From NCBI RefSeq assembly GCF_030814475.1, contig NZ_JAUSVF010000001.1, positions 1,323,001 through 1,387,000 on the forward strand: 64,000 bases of DNA, given 5' to 3'. Position numbers and translations under genes: made by a program. The notes beneath the pieces are model-generated. The model worked only from the letters and a program-made list of their open reading frames with translations. It made no database searches and had not been told where the DNA came from. This DNA comes from Pararhizobium capsulatum DSM 1112. Its GTDB lineage: Bacteria; Pseudomonadota; Alphaproteobacteria; Rhizobiales; Rhizobiaceae. Positions 45,049-55,868 of the stretch are shown one piece after another. Numbering within the stretch: position 1 is the first letter of the stretch; each line of letters starts with the position of its first letter.

Positions 45049-46194
45049 ATGATAGGTGCTGCACGTTCCCCCCTGATGTGGGTTGTTCATCTGTCGGTTC
45101 TACTTCTCGTCCTGATCTGGACATTGCCGACCGCAGGCCTTCTGATTTCCTCGCTTCGCGACAAGGACCAGCTTGCCGTTTCCGGCTGGTGGACCGCACT
45201 TTCCAGTTCGACGCGCAACGACGTATTCCGCGCACCGACTGCCGAAGCCCAGGTCGAGCGCGACGGCAAGTTCGTGATTTCCGGTAACGTGCGCGACAGC
45301 GACGCTGGAACGATTTCGGCTTTCGGCATATCCAGCCGCGAGCCCGTCGCCTTCAAGGCCGGCGAAACGGCCGACCTGAGCGACGGCGCGAAGCTGACGG
45401 TCCAGGCAGATGGCAGCTTCGAGATCGTTTCCGACACGTCGATGGAAGGTGCGCGCGGCCAGCGCATCTTCTTCACGGCGTCCACGCCACCGCGTTTCAC
45501 CCTCGATAACTACCGTGAGGTCATGAACGCCTCGGGCATCGGCGCATCCTTCATCAACTCGCTGACGGTCGCCATCCCCTCGACCATCATTCCGATACTG
45601 ATCGCTGCCTTCGCGGCTTATGCGCTGGCCTGGATGGAATTTCCGGGGCGCTCCCTGCTGATCGCTGTTGTCGTCGGCCTTCTCGTCGTGCCGCTGCAGA
45701 TGTCGCTGATCCCGCTGCTGAAGCTTTATAACGGCGTTGGTGGGTTCCTTGGCGTGCCGGCCAAGACCTATATGGGCATCTGGCTTGCCCATACCGGCTT
45801 CGGCCTGCCGCTCGCCATCTATTTGCTGCGCAACTATATGGCCGGCCTGCCACGCGAAATCATGGAGTCTGCACGGGTCGATGGCGCGAGCGACTTCGAC
45901 ATCTTCGTCAAGATTATACTGCCCTTATCCTTCCCGGCGCTCGCTTCCTTCGCGATCTTCCAGTTCCTCTGGACCTGGAACGACCTGCTGGTGGCCATGG
46001 TGTTCCTCGGTACGGGCAACAACGAGCTGGTTCTGACGGGCCGCCTCGTCAACCTGCTCGGCAGCCGTGGCGGCAACTGGGAAATCCTGACCGCATCCGC
46101 CTTCATCACCATCATCGTTCCTTTGATCGTCTTCTTCAGCCTGCAGCGTTACCTCGTGCGCGGCCTGCTGGCAGGCTCGGTCAAGGGCGGCTGA
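45049..46194 (+). CDS. aglG: Alpha-glucoside ABC permease AglG with large periplasmic insert
   Basis: The 381-residue protein is MalG-like but about 90 residues longer than usual. After the first membrane helix (about 11-32), a hydrophilic beta-rich segment (about 45-150, 'QVERDGKFVISGNVRDSDAGTISAFGISSREPVAFKAGETADLSDGAKLTVQADGSFEIVSDT') faces the periplasm. The permease core follows (about 160-375), with the EAA loop 'IMESARVDGASDFDIFVKIILPLSFPALASF' (about 268-300). AglG from related bacteria has this length, so the insert belongs to the family. Confidence 0.92.
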   Translation: MIGAARSPLMWVVHLSVLLLVLIWTLPTAGLLISSLRDKDQLAVSGWWTALSSSTRNDVFRAPTAEAQVERDGKFVISGNVRDSDAGTISAFGISSREPVAFKAGETADLSDGAKLTVQADGSFEIVSDTSMEGARGQRIFFTASTPPRFTLDNYREVMNASGIGASFINSLTVAIPSTIIPILIAAFAAYALAWMEFPGRSLLIAVVVGLLVVPLQMSLIPLLKLYNGVGGFLGVPAKTYMGIWLAHTGFGLPLAIYLLRNYMAGLPREIMESARVDGASDFDIFVKIILPLSFPALASFAIFQFLWTWNDLLVAMVFLGTGNNELVLTGRLVNLLGSRGGNWEILTASAFITIIVPLIVFFSLQRYLVRGLLAGSVKGG

Positions 46195-46220
46195 TTTCTA
46201 AAAATAGGACTGCAAGCGAA

Positions 46221-47885
46221 ATGAACATGAGCTTATCGAAACCGAGCGAAACCCTGCTGCAGCCCGACAAGAACTGGTGGCGCGGCGCGGTGATCTACCA
46301 GATCTACCCGCGCAGCTACCAGGATTCCAACGGCGACGGCATCGGGGACCTGAAGGGCATCACCGCGCGTCTGCCCTACGTCGCCTCGCTCGGAGTCGAT
46401 GCCATCTGGATTTCGCCGTTCTTCACCTCACCGATGAAGGATTTCGGCTACGACGTCTCGGATTACCGCGGCGTCGATCCGATCTTCGGCGGGCTTTCCG
46501 ATTTCGATGCGCTGATCACTGAGGCCCATCGCCTCGGCATCCGGGTGATGATCGATCTCGTGCTGTCGCATACCTCCGACCAGCATCCGTGGTTCGTGGA
46601 GAGCCGTTCCAGCCGCTTCAACCCGAAGTCCGACTGGTATGTTTGGTCGGATTCCAAGCCCGACGGAACGCCGCCGAACAACTGGCTGTCGATCTTCGGC
46701 GGCTCGGCCTGGCAGTGGGACCCGACGCGCCTGCAATATTTCATGCATAACTTCCTGACCTCGCAGCCGGACCTTAACCTGCACAATCCGGAAGTTCAGG
46801 ATGCGCTGCTTGCCGTCGAACGGTTCTGGCTGGAGCGCGGTGTCGATGGTTTCCGGTTGGACACGATCAACTTCTACTTCCACGACCTGGAACTGCGCGA
46901 CAACCCGGCCTTGGCGCCCGAGCGCCGCAACGCCAACACGGCACCGGCGGTCAACCCATACAATTATCAGGAACATCTCTACGACAAGAACCGGCCGGAG
47001 AACCTGGCGTTCCTCAAGCGCTTCCGCGCCGTCATGGATGAGTTCCCGGCAATTGCCGCAGTCGGCGAAGTCGGAGACAGTCAGATCGGTCTGGAGATCG
47101 CCGGCCAGTACACCTCCGACGGCGACAAGATGCATATGTGCTATGCCTTCGAATTCCTGGCGCCTGATCCGCTGACCCCGGCAATTGTCGCGGAAGTTCA
47201 GCATGCCTTCGAGCGTGCCGCACCGGAAGGCTGGGCCTGCTGGGCGTTTTCCAACCACGACGTCGTGCGTCATATCAGCCGCTGGGGCCTCGATATTGCC
47301 GATCACGAAGCTCATGCGAAATTCCTGGCAAGCCTGCTGATGACGCTGCGCGGCTCGGTCTGCATCTATCAGGGCGAAGAGCTGGGTCTGACGGAAGCCG
47401 ATCTCGCCTTTGAAGACCTGCAGGATCCCTACGGCATTCAATTCTGGCCGGATTTCAAGGGTCGCGACGGGTGCCGTACACCCATGGTCTGGGATGCCAA
47501 TGCAGTCAATGGTGGCTTTGGTGAAGGCAAGCCGTGGTTGCCGGTTTCGGGCAATCATATCGGCCGCGCCGTCTCTGTACAGGAATCCGATGCGCGCTCG
47601 GTATTGCAGCACTACAGGCGTTTTCTCGCCTTCCGCAAGCAACATCCGGCCTTTGCCAAGGGCGAGATCGATTTCCGGCCCTATCAGGCACCGGTGCTCG
47701 GCTTTACCCGCAGCTACGGCAACGAGACCATTCTCTGCATCTACAATATGAGTGGTGAGACGACCTCGCTTGAGCGTCCGGTCGAAACGCTCGAAGTGCT
47801 GGAAGGTCATGGTTTCGCATCGCAATTCGGAGACGACAGCATCACGCTGCCGGCGTGGAGCGGCTTCTTCGCACGCTTGGTATGA
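46221..47885 (+). CDS. aglA: Alpha-glucosidase AglA (GH13)
   Basis: The 554-residue cytosolic enzyme hydrolyses imported alpha-glucosides. The N-terminus WWRGAVIYQIYPRSYQDSNGDGIGDLKGI is a GH13 start. The nucleophile region GVDGFRLDTINFYFHDLEL contains Asp214, the acid/base Glu283 is in 'AAVGEVGDSQIG', and the transition-state pair is in 'FSNHDVVRH' (about 345-353). Start may be ATG 46221 or ATG 46227. It lies inside the transporter operon, 26 bases after aglG, and before aglK. Confidence 0.95.
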   Translation: MNMSLSKPSETLLQPDKNWWRGAVIYQIYPRSYQDSNGDGIGDLKGITARLPYVASLGVDAIWISPFFTSPMKDFGYDVSDYRGVDPIFGGLSDFDALITEAHRLGIRVMIDLVLSHTSDQHPWFVESRSSRFNPKSDWYVWSDSKPDGTPPNNWLSIFGGSAWQWDPTRLQYFMHNFLTSQPDLNLHNPEVQDALLAVERFWLERGVDGFRLDTINFYFHDLELRDNPALAPERRNANTAPAVNPYNYQEHLYDKNRPENLAFLKRFRAVMDEFPAIAAVGEVGDSQIGLEIAGQYTSDGDKMHMCYAFEFLAPDPLTPAIVAEVQHAFERAAPEGWACWAFSNHDVVRHISRWGLDIADHEAHAKFLASLLMTLRGSVCIYQGEELGLTEADLAFEDLQDPYGIQFWPDFKGRDGCRTPMVWDANAVNGGFGEGKPWLPVSGNHIGRAVSVQESDARSVLQHYRRFLAFRKQHPAFAKGEIDFRPYQAPVLGFTRSYGNETILCIYNMSGETTSLERPVETLEVLEGHGFASQFGDDSITLPAWSGFFARLV

Positions 47886-47941
47886 CAGGAAAAATGGCCG
47901 TGAGAAAAGGCCGGATAATCGGGAATGAAGGGGAGGATGGC

Positions 47942-49030
<1,089 letters not shown>

Positions 49031-49062
49031 GTCTCTGAGACTGGCATTTATTTAGCATCAGG

Positions 49063-49090
49063 CCGCCGGTGAAAATCGGCGGTTTTTTTG
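49063..49090 (+). terminator. Intrinsic terminator after aglK
   Basis: CCGCCG and CGGCGG form the stem around an 8-base loop, followed by TTTTTTT. It lies about 33 bases after the aglK stop. Confidence 0.9.
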
Positions 49091-49155
49091 TTGTGACTCA
49101 CGCTCTGTTAAATCTCGCCCGCTAATATTGGGGGTAACAGGAAGGGGACAATGAA

Positions 49156-49566
49156 ATGGCAAGCGTAGGAACGCCGGATCGGCCGAGTTATCTGAGCAAG
49201 GAAGAGTCGTTCATGTATGATCGGGAAGCCAACTTCCCGATGGAAGACACGATGAACGACGCGCGGATTGAATATACCGAAAACGGTATGACCAATCTCA
49301 GCTCCCGCCGCTGCCAGATCATCAAGATTTCCAAGAGCAGCGCCGTGCTGACGATGCCGACGCAGTTCAAGCTGCCCCAGACCTTTTACCTCGACGTGCC
49401 GAGCGCCCGCATCGGCATGATCGGCTGCCTGGTAAAGCGCGTTCACGCCAACAATGTCGTGGAAGCCCGCTTCCTGCGTCTGATCAACGATCGGGATCTC
49501 AATCGCATCTTCGTTTATTCGACGCATCCCAATCACCGCAATCGCGTTCTCGACATATACGGCTGA
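49156..49566 (+). CDS. PilZ-like protein
   Basis: A 136-residue soluble protein. The segment 'NLSSRRCQIIKISKSSAVLTMPTQFKLPQTFYLDVPSARIGMIGCLVKRVHANNVVEARFL' (about 47-107) has the beta-barrel pattern of PilZ domains. The classical RxxxR part of the c-di-GMP site is weak ('SSRRCQIIKISKSS'), so nucleotide binding is uncertain. The leader region (49091-49155) has no boxes recognised. It is a monocistronic gene between two terminators. Similar small proteins are common in Rhizobiaceae. Confidence 0.6.
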   Translation: MASVGTPDRPSYLSKEESFMYDREANFPMEDTMNDARIEYTENGMTNLSSRRCQIIKISKSSAVLTMPTQFKLPQTFYLDVPSARIGMIGCLVKRVHANNVVEARFLRLINDRDLNRIFVYSTHPNHRNRVLDIYG

Positions 49567-49605
49567 CACGGTCGTCATCGCTTCACGAAGACTTGCGCTT
49601 GACAG

Positions 49606-49626
49606 CCGCCCGTGAGGGCGGATTGT
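49606..49626 (+). terminator. Weak terminator after the PilZ-like gene
   Basis: CCGCCC and GGGCGG form a 6-base stem with loop GTGA, followed by ATTGTT. Confidence 0.55.
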
Positions 49627-49660
49627 TAGGATGTGCTTAGCTGAAGCGGGGTGATCGGGT

Positions 49661-50026
49661 ATGGAGCGACCCTACAGGCTTTCCTGTCATTGCGGCGAGA
49701 TCCGCTTCGAAGTCGATGAGGACCTCGGTGAACTGGTCGAGTGCAACTGTTCGACCTGCCGGCGCTCGGGATTTTTGCACTGGAAAGTGCAGGCTGACCG
49801 GATCACGCTTCTCAGCGAAAAGCGGCAGATGTCCACCTATGTCTGGCGCTGTATCAGCGAGGGCCATCATTTCTGCACCACCTGCGGCGTCGCCATGCTG
49901 CGCACCGGCTACCCCGGCGGAAAAGTCTCCGTCAACGCCCGCTGCATCGACAATATCGACCTCTTCGAACTGAACATCGAACGTTACGACGGTCGCACGG
50001 ACATGCATCCGGGGCCGTTGCCTTAA
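49661..50026 (+). CDS. GFA-family (glutathione-dependent formaldehyde-activating-like) zinc protein
   Basis: The 121-residue protein has the GFA/CENP-V fold pattern: 'YRLSCHCGEIRFEVDE' (Cys pair about 6-8), 'ELVECNCSTCRRSGFLHWKV' (Cys about 25-30) and 'HHFCTTCGVAMLRTGYPGG' (Cys about 70-73), giving the two zinc sites. Members are S-(hydroxymethyl)glutathione synthases or unassigned carbon-sulfur lyases. No formaldehyde genes are nearby, so the substrate is not known. Confidence 0.85.
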   Translation: MERPYRLSCHCGEIRFEVDEDLGELVECNCSTCRRSGFLHWKVQADRITLLSEKRQMSTYVWRCISEGHHFCTTCGVAMLRTGYPGGKVSVNARCIDNIDLFELNIERYDGRTDMHPGPLP

Positions 50027-50051
50027 GGCGGCGGACTTCGAGCCAGTTCAT

Positions 50052-50209
50052 GCCCCTCATCCGGCCTGTCGGCCACCTTCTCCCCGCAAGCAGGGAGAAG
50101 GGATATGCAGCACCCGCCCATCCCATTTCAGTCTTGTTGACGCTGAAGGCGACGTCAATCTCCGTCGTCCCTCTCCCCGCATTGCGGGGAGAGGGTTAGG
50201 GTGAGGGGC
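50052..50209. repeat. Composite palindromic repeat (rhizobial RIME/REP type)
   Basis: An element bounded by GCCCCTCA (50052-50059) and its complement TGAGGGGC (50202-50209). Inside are two hairpins: CTTCTCCC/GGGAGAAG near 50078-50101, and CCCTCTCCCCGCA with TGCGGGGAGAGGG near 50169-50195. It fits the Rhizobium intergenic mosaic elements. It separates the GFA gene from the convergent edd gene and may act as a terminator for both. Confidence 0.72.
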
Positions 50210-50228
50210 GCTGCTTGCGCGGGAGAGC

Positions 50229-52049
50229 CTAGTTGAACAGCACGCTCGCGCCGTGATCGGCCGTGCCGGCGATGGCGCGGAAGGGGGCGAAAAGCTCGCG
50301 TCCCATGCCGAATTCATTATGCGACAGATCGGCCACCACCGCTTCGCGGGCCGCGAATTCCCGTCGATCGCCGAGAACCTCAATTGTGCCGGCAACGGCA
50401 TCAAGCCGGATGATGTCGCCCTCGCGCACCTTGGCGATCGGTCCACCATCCTTGGCTTCCGGCGTCATGTGGATTGCTGAAGGCACCTTGCCGGAGGCGC
50501 CGGACATGCGCCCGTCGGTCACCAGCGCCACGATCTGGCCGCGGTCCTGAAGAATGCCGAGAACGGTCGTCAACTTGTGCAGTTCCGGCATGCCGTTGGC
50601 CTTCGGGCCTTGGAAACGCACGACGGCGATAAAATTGCCCTCGAGCTTGCCTTCCTTGAAGGCCGTCTGCAGTTCGGACTGATCGTGGAAGATCTTGGCG
50701 GGGGCTTCGATAATATGGCGCTCGGGCTTGACGGCGGAGGTCTTGATAACCGCCTTGCCGAGATTGCCGGAGAGCATCTTGAGACCACCGGTCACCTGGA
50801 AGGGATGCTCGATGGTGGCGAGCACCTTCGGGTCGTGGCTCTTTTCCGGTGCGGGCTCTCGCAGAACGCCGCCATTGGCGCCGAGTTTGACGTCGATCGC
50901 GTAGGCGTCGAGCCCTTGTCCGTAGACGGTACGAACGTCACCATGCAGCATGCCCTTCTTCAGGAGCTGGCTGATGAGATAACCCATGCCGCCGGCAGCG
51001 TGGAAGTGGTTCACGTCGGCGAGACCGTTCGGATAGACGCGGGCGAGCAGGGGGATGATGTCGGAAAGCTCGGAGATATCCTGCCATGTCAGGGCAATGC
51101 CACCGGCACGCGCCATGGCGACGAGGTGCATCGTATGGTTGGTCGAGCCGCCGGTCGCATGCAGGCCGATGACGCCGTTGACGATTGAACGTTCGTCGAT
51201 CATCTCGCCAGCCGGAGTGAACTCGTTGCCGAGAGCGGTGATCGCAAGCGCCCGCTTGGTCGCTTCCTTGGTCAGGGCATCGCGCAACGGCGTGCCGGGA
51301 TTGATGAAGGAGGCGCCGGGCAGGTGAAAGCCCATGATTTCCATCAGCATCTGATTGGAGTTGGCGGTGCCGTAGAAAGTACAGGTGCCGGGGCCGTGAT
51401 AGGACTTGGATTCCGCTTCCAGCAACTCGTCGCGCCCGACCTTGCCTTCGGCAAAGAGCTGGCGCACCCGCGCTTTTTCGTCATTTGGGAGGCCCGTGGT
51501 CATCGGGCCTGCGGGGATGAACACGGCCGGCAGGTGGCCGAAGGTCATGGCCGCGATCATCAGGCCGGGCACGATCTTGTCGCAGACGCCGAGATAGACG
51601 GTACTGTCGAACATATTGTGCGACAGGCCAATGCCGGCTGCCATGGCGATCAGGTCGCGGGAAAACAGCGACAGCTCCATGCCCGGCTGTCCTTGGGTGA
51701 CGCCGTCGCACATTGCGGGCACGCCACCGGCAACTTGAGCGATGCCGCCGGCTTCATGGGCCGCCTGGCGGATCAGGGCCGGGTAGGTCTCGAAGGGTTG
51801 GTGCGCTGACAGCATGTCATTGTAGGACGTGATGATGCCGAGGTTCGGCACCATGTCGCCCGCAAGGGCGACCTTCTCGGAGGGGGAACAGATGGCAAAA
51901 CCATGCGCAAGATTGCCGCAGCCGAGGACCGAGCGATGCACACCTTTCGCAGCGGCATTGCGGACGCGCTCCAGATAGGGCTCGCGATACGGCTTGGAGC
52001 GTTCGACGATACGGGCGGTTATAGCGGCAATGCGGGAATCGACGGACAT
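50229..52049 (-). CDS. edd: Phosphogluconate dehydratase Edd
   Basis: Edd converts 6-phosphogluconate to KDPG in the Entner-Doudoroff pathway and has an Fe-S cluster. The 606-residue product contains '[50 protein letters not shown]', '[41 protein letters not shown]', '[24 protein letters not shown]' and '[25 protein letters not shown]', with the cluster Cys residues in the CGN, CDG and GTC positions. It is the last gene of zwf-pgl-edd and ends at the repeat element. Confidence 0.97.
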   Translation of the reverse strand: MSVDSRIAAITARIVERSKPYREPYLERVRNAAAKGVHRSVLGCGNLAHGFAICSPSEKVALAGDMVPNLGIITSYNDMLSAHQPFETYPALIRQAAHEAGGIAQVAGGVPAMCDGVTQGQPGMELSLFSRDLIAMAAGIGLSHNMFDSTVYLGVCDKIVPGLMIAAMTFGHLPAVFIPAGPMTTGLPNDEKARVRQLFAEGKVGRDELLEAESKSYHGPGTCTFYGTANSNQMLMEIMGFHLPGASFINPGTPLRDALTKEATKRALAITALGNEFTPAGEMIDERSIVNGVIGLHATGGSTNHTMHLVAMARAGGIALTWQDISELSDIIPLLARVYPNGLADVNHFHAAGGMGYLISQLLKKGMLHGDVRTVYGQGLDAYAIDVKLGANGGVLREPAPEKSHDPKVLATIEHPFQVTGGLKMLSGNLGKAVIKTSAVKPERHIIEAPAKIFHDQSELQTAFKEGKLEGNFIAVVRFQGPKANGMPELHKLTTVLGILQDRGQIVALVTDGRMSGASGKVPSAIHMTPEAKDGGPIAKVREGDIIRLDAVAGTIEVLGDRREFAAREAVVADLSHNEFGMGRELFAPFRAIAGTADHGASVLFN

Positions 52050-52137
52050 GGCAATCCTGTTCCGGAGCCAGTGGCTCCTTGGCTCTGCGACACCAGCGCA
52101 TTGCTAAAATGCGCAAACGGCGTCGCATACTTCGAAA

Positions 52138-52166
52138 GACTGCGTCACCTTCGGTGTCACGCAGTC
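52138..52166. other. Hairpin in the pgl-edd intercistronic gap
   Basis: GACTGCGT and ACGCAGTC pair, with an inner CACC/GGTG extension and a two-base bulge. The 156-base gap between pgl and edd holds no gene. The hairpin has no T run and may be an mRNA processing or stability element. Confidence 0.45.
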
Positions 52167-52205
52167 AGGCTGCGATGGGTCCAGGGCTTGGGTCCCCGGA
52201 TCACA

Positions 52206-52904
52206 TCAGGGTGCCCAGTAGATTTGCAACGGCGATGCGGCACGGCGCAGCATGGCGCGGATCGGCATCTCCGCCTCGTCTCCGGGCGCTTCTGCTTTGG
52301 CAAGAACATCCTTCTTGCCTTGGCCTTCGATATGGAGAACCAGAAGTCCGGCATCCTGAAGGCTGGAAAAGGTAAATGTCAGGCGCGGCTCGCCAGCACC
52401 TTCGGCTTCCATGGTCATCACGCCACACGGTGTCGCCGGATCGAGCGCTTCCGCAAGCCGGGATCCACCGGGGAAGAACGAAGCGGTGTGCCCATCCGTT
52501 CCCATGCCGAGGATGGCCACATCGAAGGGTGAACCCAGCGCCGCGGCCTGCTCGCCCGCAAGCCGGGCAGCCACTTCGGCATTCTCGGTCGGGTGATAGA
52601 GCGGCAGGAAATTTGCGGCGGCAGCAGGGCCTTGAAGCAGATTGTCCGTTACCAGCCTGTGGTTCGAGCGATCGCTGTCGGGCGGCACGAAACGTTCGTC
52701 CACCAGCGTCACGGTCACCTTGGGCCAGTCGATCGCCTTCGTCGACAAGGCCCGGAAAAAAGCCTTCGGCGTCGAGCCGCCGGAAACCGCCAGTGTTGCT
52801 TTGCCGCACGCTGCGATTGCAGCCGAAAGAGCATTGGCAACAGTATCAGCGAGCCCCTGAGCCAGGGCTGCGCCATTTTCAAATTGATGCAAAACCTCCC
52901 CCAT
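52206..52904 (-). CDS. pgl: 6-Phosphogluconolactonase Pgl
   Basis: The 232-residue product hydrolyses 6-phosphogluconolactone. Motifs are 'ATLAVSGGSTPKAFFRALS' (about 36-54), 'VTVTLVDERFVPPDSDRSNHRLVTDNLL' (about 62-90) and 'FDVAILGMGTDGHTASFFPGG' (about 127-147). It follows zwf by nine bases and precedes edd. Confidence 0.96.
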   Translation of the reverse strand: MGEVLHQFENGAALAQGLADTVANALSAAIAACGKATLAVSGGSTPKAFFRALSTKAIDWPKVTVTLVDERFVPPDSDRSNHRLVTDNLLQGPAAAANFLPLYHPTENAEVAARLAGEQAAALGSPFDVAILGMGTDGHTASFFPGGSRLAEALDPATPCGVMTMEAEGAGEPRLTFTFSSLQDAGLLVLHIEGQGKKDVLAKAEAPGDEAEMPIRAMLRRAASPLQIYWAP

Positions 52905-52913
52905 GACCGCTCC

Positions 52914-54389
52914 TCAGATCACTTCATGCCAAGTGCGCCCGTCGCGCTCGATCAGCGCGATGGCCTGGCTTGGACCCCAGGTGCCGGCCGTATAGGACTG
53001 TGGCTGCTGGCCGACGCCGTCCCAGGCCTTGAGGATCGGATCAACCCACTTCCATGCCGCCTCGACTTCGTCACGGCGCATGAACAGCGTCTGGTTGTTT
53101 CTGATGACATCGAGCAGAAGGCGCTCATAAGCATCCGCACTACGCGCGTTGAAAGCCTCGGCAAAGGTCATGTCCAGCGAAACATTGCGCAGGCGCATTC
53201 CGCCCTGGCCTGGGTCCTTGATCATCAGCGACTGCTTGACGCCTTCATCCGGCTGCAGGCGGATGATCAGCTGGTTCTGGCCAATGCGACCGGCGGATTC
53301 GTCGAAGATCGAATGCGGGATCGGCTTGAAGGTGATGACGATCTCCGACATGCGGGCAGCAAGGCGCTTGCCCGTGCGGATGTAGAAAGGCACACCCGCC
53401 CAGCGCCAGTTGTTGATCTCGGCCTTTATGGCGACGAAGGTTTCGGTGTTGGAGACACCACCTTCAAGCTCTTCCAGATAACCCTTGACCGGACCGCCGG
53501 CAGAAGCGCCTGCCTTGTACTGACCGCGCACGGTCATCTTCTCGACATTGCCTTCGTTGATCGGCTTCAGCGCACGCAGCACCTTCAGCTTTTCGTCACG
53601 CACCGCTTCGGCGTTCATCGACGGGGGAACTTCCATGGCGACAAGGCAGAGCAGCTGCAGAATGTGGTTCTGCACCATGTCACGCAGGGCACCGGCCTTG
53701 TCGTAATAGCCCGCACGGCTTTCGAGGCCGACCGATTCGGCAACGCTGATCTGGATATGGTCGATGTACTGGGCGTTCCAGAGCGGCTCATAGAGCGCGT
53801 TGGCAAAGCGCAGTGCCATCAGGTTCTGCACCGTTTCCTTGCCGAGATAGTGGTCGATGCGGAAGATCTGGTCTTCGCGGAAAACCTTGCCGATCGTATC
53901 GTTGAGCTCCAGCGCCGAAGCGAGGTCGCGGCCGATCGGCTTTTCGACGACGATGCGGGTCGATTTGGTGATGAGCTTGTGGTCGCGAATCTTTTCCGAG
54001 ATATCACCGAAGATGCCAGGTGCGACTGCGAGATAAAAGGCGCGTACCCGCTCCTTGCCCTCATCGAGAAGTGCCTTCAGCTTATCCCAGCCCTGATCAG
54101 ATTTTGCATCGACAGAGATGTAGAACAGACGGTTGAGGAAGGTCTTGACCTGCTCTTCCTGATATTCGTCCTTCTTGAGATATTCCTTCAGCGCGGCATC
54201 CGCAAACTTGCGATATTCTTCGTGGGAAAGCGCACTACGCGACGCGCCGATAATGCGCGTCGGCTCGGTGATCTGACCATCCAGCTGGCGATGGTAGAGA
54301 GCCGGCAGCAGCTTGCGCTCGGCAAGGTCGCCCGTGCCGCCAAATACGACGTAATCAAAGGGCTCGACAGGAATGATCTGACTGCTCAT
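52914..54389 (-). CDS. zwf: Glucose-6-phosphate 1-dehydrogenase Zwf
   Basis: Zwf oxidises glucose 6-phosphate to the lactone with NADP. The 491-residue product starts at ATG 54389 (MSSQIIPVEPFDYVVFGGTGDLAERKLLPALY). It has the Rossmann motif GGTGDLAERK (about 17-26), 'VVEKPIGRDLASALELN' and the active-site motif 'RIDHYLGKETVQNLM' (about 175-190). It heads the zwf-pgl-edd operon, which gives the Entner-Doudoroff and oxidative pentose entry. Its promoter lies in the 178-base upstream gap. Confidence 0.97.
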   Translation of the reverse strand: MSSQIIPVEPFDYVVFGGTGDLAERKLLPALYHRQLDGQITEPTRIIGASRSALSHEEYRKFADAALKEYLKKDEYQEEQVKTFLNRLFYISVDAKSDQGWDKLKALLDEGKERVRAFYLAVAPGIFGDISEKIRDHKLITKSTRIVVEKPIGRDLASALELNDTIGKVFREDQIFRIDHYLGKETVQNLMALRFANALYEPLWNAQYIDHIQISVAESVGLESRAGYYDKAGALRDMVQNHILQLLCLVAMEVPPSMNAEAVRDEKLKVLRALKPINEGNVEKMTVRGQYKAGASAGGPVKGYLEELEGGVSNTETFVAIKAEINNWRWAGVPFYIRTGKRLAARMSEIVITFKPIPHSIFDESAGRIGQNQLIIRLQPDEGVKQSLMIKDPGQGGMRLRNVSLDMTFAEAFNARSADAYERLLLDVIRNNQTLFMRRDEVEAAWKWVDPILKAWDGVGQQPQSYTAGTWGPSQAIALIERDGRTWHEVI

Positions 54390-54474
54390 GGAATTCTCGA
54401 TCTCTGTTCGTCTGAGGATGATATAATCTAATCGATTTAAAAGCGCTAGGGTGCGGCGCAATAAAATCAGAAAT

Positions 54475-54516
54475 CGGCGGTCTCCTGCCAGCCATTATGA
54501 CCGGCAGGAACCGCCG
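54475..54516 (-). terminator. Probable terminator of the puuA/puuB-like operon
   Basis: CGGCGGT plus TCCTGCC pair with GGCAGGA plus ACCGCCG, a 14-base stem with a single-base bulge. On the minus strand it is followed by ATTTCTGATTTTATT. It lies about 50 bases beyond the stop of the flavoprotein gene, before zwf. Confidence 0.7.
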
Positions 54517-54567
54517 CAGGATGGGGCCGACGTGGCGTCGGTATGGATATGTTTTCAGCGTGGCGCA

Positions 54568-55854
54568 TCAGAATTTATCGCGCAAGGCATACCAGCTGAG
54601 CGCAAGGAACAAAAGGGTAGAGCGGAATTTTGACCCGCCCGGAAACGCCGAAATCTGCAGGTCGCGGAAGAGTTCCAATTCGGTCTTTTCGCCTCGAACG
54701 AGGTCGGCATAAAGCTTGCCGCAGTAATTGGATAGCATCACCCCGTGGCCGGAATAACCACCGATCGAGGTGATGCCGGGCAGGACCTCCCGCACAAAGG
54801 GCTGGCGCGGAAGCGTGATGCCGACGGAACCGCCCCAGGAGTGGGTCATTTCGATCTCTCCAAGCTGCGGATAGATCTCAGCGATCTGCCTGCGAATATG
54901 ATTGGAAATGTCGCGCGGATTGTCGGCCGTGTAGGCTTCGCGCCCGCCAAAGAGCAGCCGGCCATTTTTCAGGCGGCGGAAATAGCGAACAACGAAACGG
55001 GAATCTGCAACCGATTCGCACCCCGGCAGCACGCCCGGATAATCGTCGAGCGGCCGGGTCGCGCCGATGAAGGAACGGATCGGCATGACGTGATTTGCGG
55101 TAATGGGCTCAAGATTGCCGATATAAGCGTTGCAGGCGATGAGTGCCCGGTCGGCTGTTATTGTCCCCCGGTCGGTCTCGATAACAATCTTGCCGCCTTG
55201 CCGGTCGATCTTCAGCGCCTTGGTCTGTTCATGGACGGCAGCACCCGCAGCCTTTGCCTGTCGCGCAAGACCGACGACCAGTTTCATCGGCTGGATATGA
55301 CCGGTGCCGGTATCGCGAACGCCGAAGAGATAATGGGTCGAGCCCAGCCGCTCGGCAGTCTCCTTGCTGTCCATGAAGCTGATATGCGGATAGTTGTAGC
55401 GGCTGGCGGCGATCTCCGCATTGGCCCGGTAGTATTTCTCGAGGCCCTTCCTGTGGCACACGGAGAGCTGACCGGGCGCATAGTCGATATCGATCCCATG
55501 CGTTTCAGCAAAGTCGAGCATATACCGCTTGGCGTTTTCCGCCATGTCGAACAAGGCCCGGGAGCGCTCGTAGCCGAGGGAGGATTCCGCTTCCTCCGGC
55601 CACCAGCGCTGGCCTGTACCAAGCTGGCCGCCATTGCGCCCGGAGGCTCCGTCGCCGAAGCGATAGGCCTCGATCAGTGTAACGCGGACGCCGCTTTTCG
55701 CGAGATTGTAGGCAGCTTGAAGGCCGGTGAAACCGCCGCCGACAACGGCGACGTCGGTTTCGGTGGAGCCGTCGAGGGCCGGATATTCCGGCCGTTCGAC
55801 AACATTGTCCTCATACCAGGAAATCCCCGGCGAGATCGGGCTTTGCCACGCCAT
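54568..55854 (-). CDS. FAD-dependent oxidoreductase, PuuB/DadA-like (gamma-glutamylputrescine oxidase type)
   Basis: The 428-residue flavoprotein has the dinucleotide-binding motif 'DVAVVGGGFTGLQAAYNLAKSGVRVTLIE' (about 34-62) and 'GDGASGRNGGQLGTGQRWWP', the pattern of the PuuB family. The C-terminal 'GSVGITLPRQPFVREVLPGITSIGGYSGHGVMLSNYCGKLYADLV' closes the FAD site. It follows a PuuA-like synthetase by 14 bases, so the two probably degrade gamma-glutamylated polyamine or another amine. Substrate is inferred from the pairing. Confidence 0.82.
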   Translation of the reverse strand: MAWQSPISPGISWYEDNVVERPEYPALDGSTETDVAVVGGGFTGLQAAYNLAKSGVRVTLIEAYRFGDGASGRNGGQLGTGQRWWPEEAESSLGYERSRALFDMAENAKRYMLDFAETHGIDIDYAPGQLSVCHRKGLEKYYRANAEIAASRYNYPHISFMDSKETAERLGSTHYLFGVRDTGTGHIQPMKLVVGLARQAKAAGAAVHEQTKALKIDRQGGKIVIETDRGTITADRALIACNAYIGNLEPITANHVMPIRSFIGATRPLDDYPGVLPGCESVADSRFVVRYFRRLKNGRLLFGGREAYTADNPRDISNHIRRQIAEIYPQLGEIEMTHSWGGSVGITLPRQPFVREVLPGITSIGGYSGHGVMLSNYCGKLYADLVRGEKTELELFRDLQISAFPGGSKFRSTLLFLALSWYALRDKF

Positions 55855-55868
55855 GGCGATATCTCCGC

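Noticed and set aside
54431..54450. AglR operator upstream of zwf
   Set aside because: AAAAGCGCTAG is only a partial match and not palindromic.
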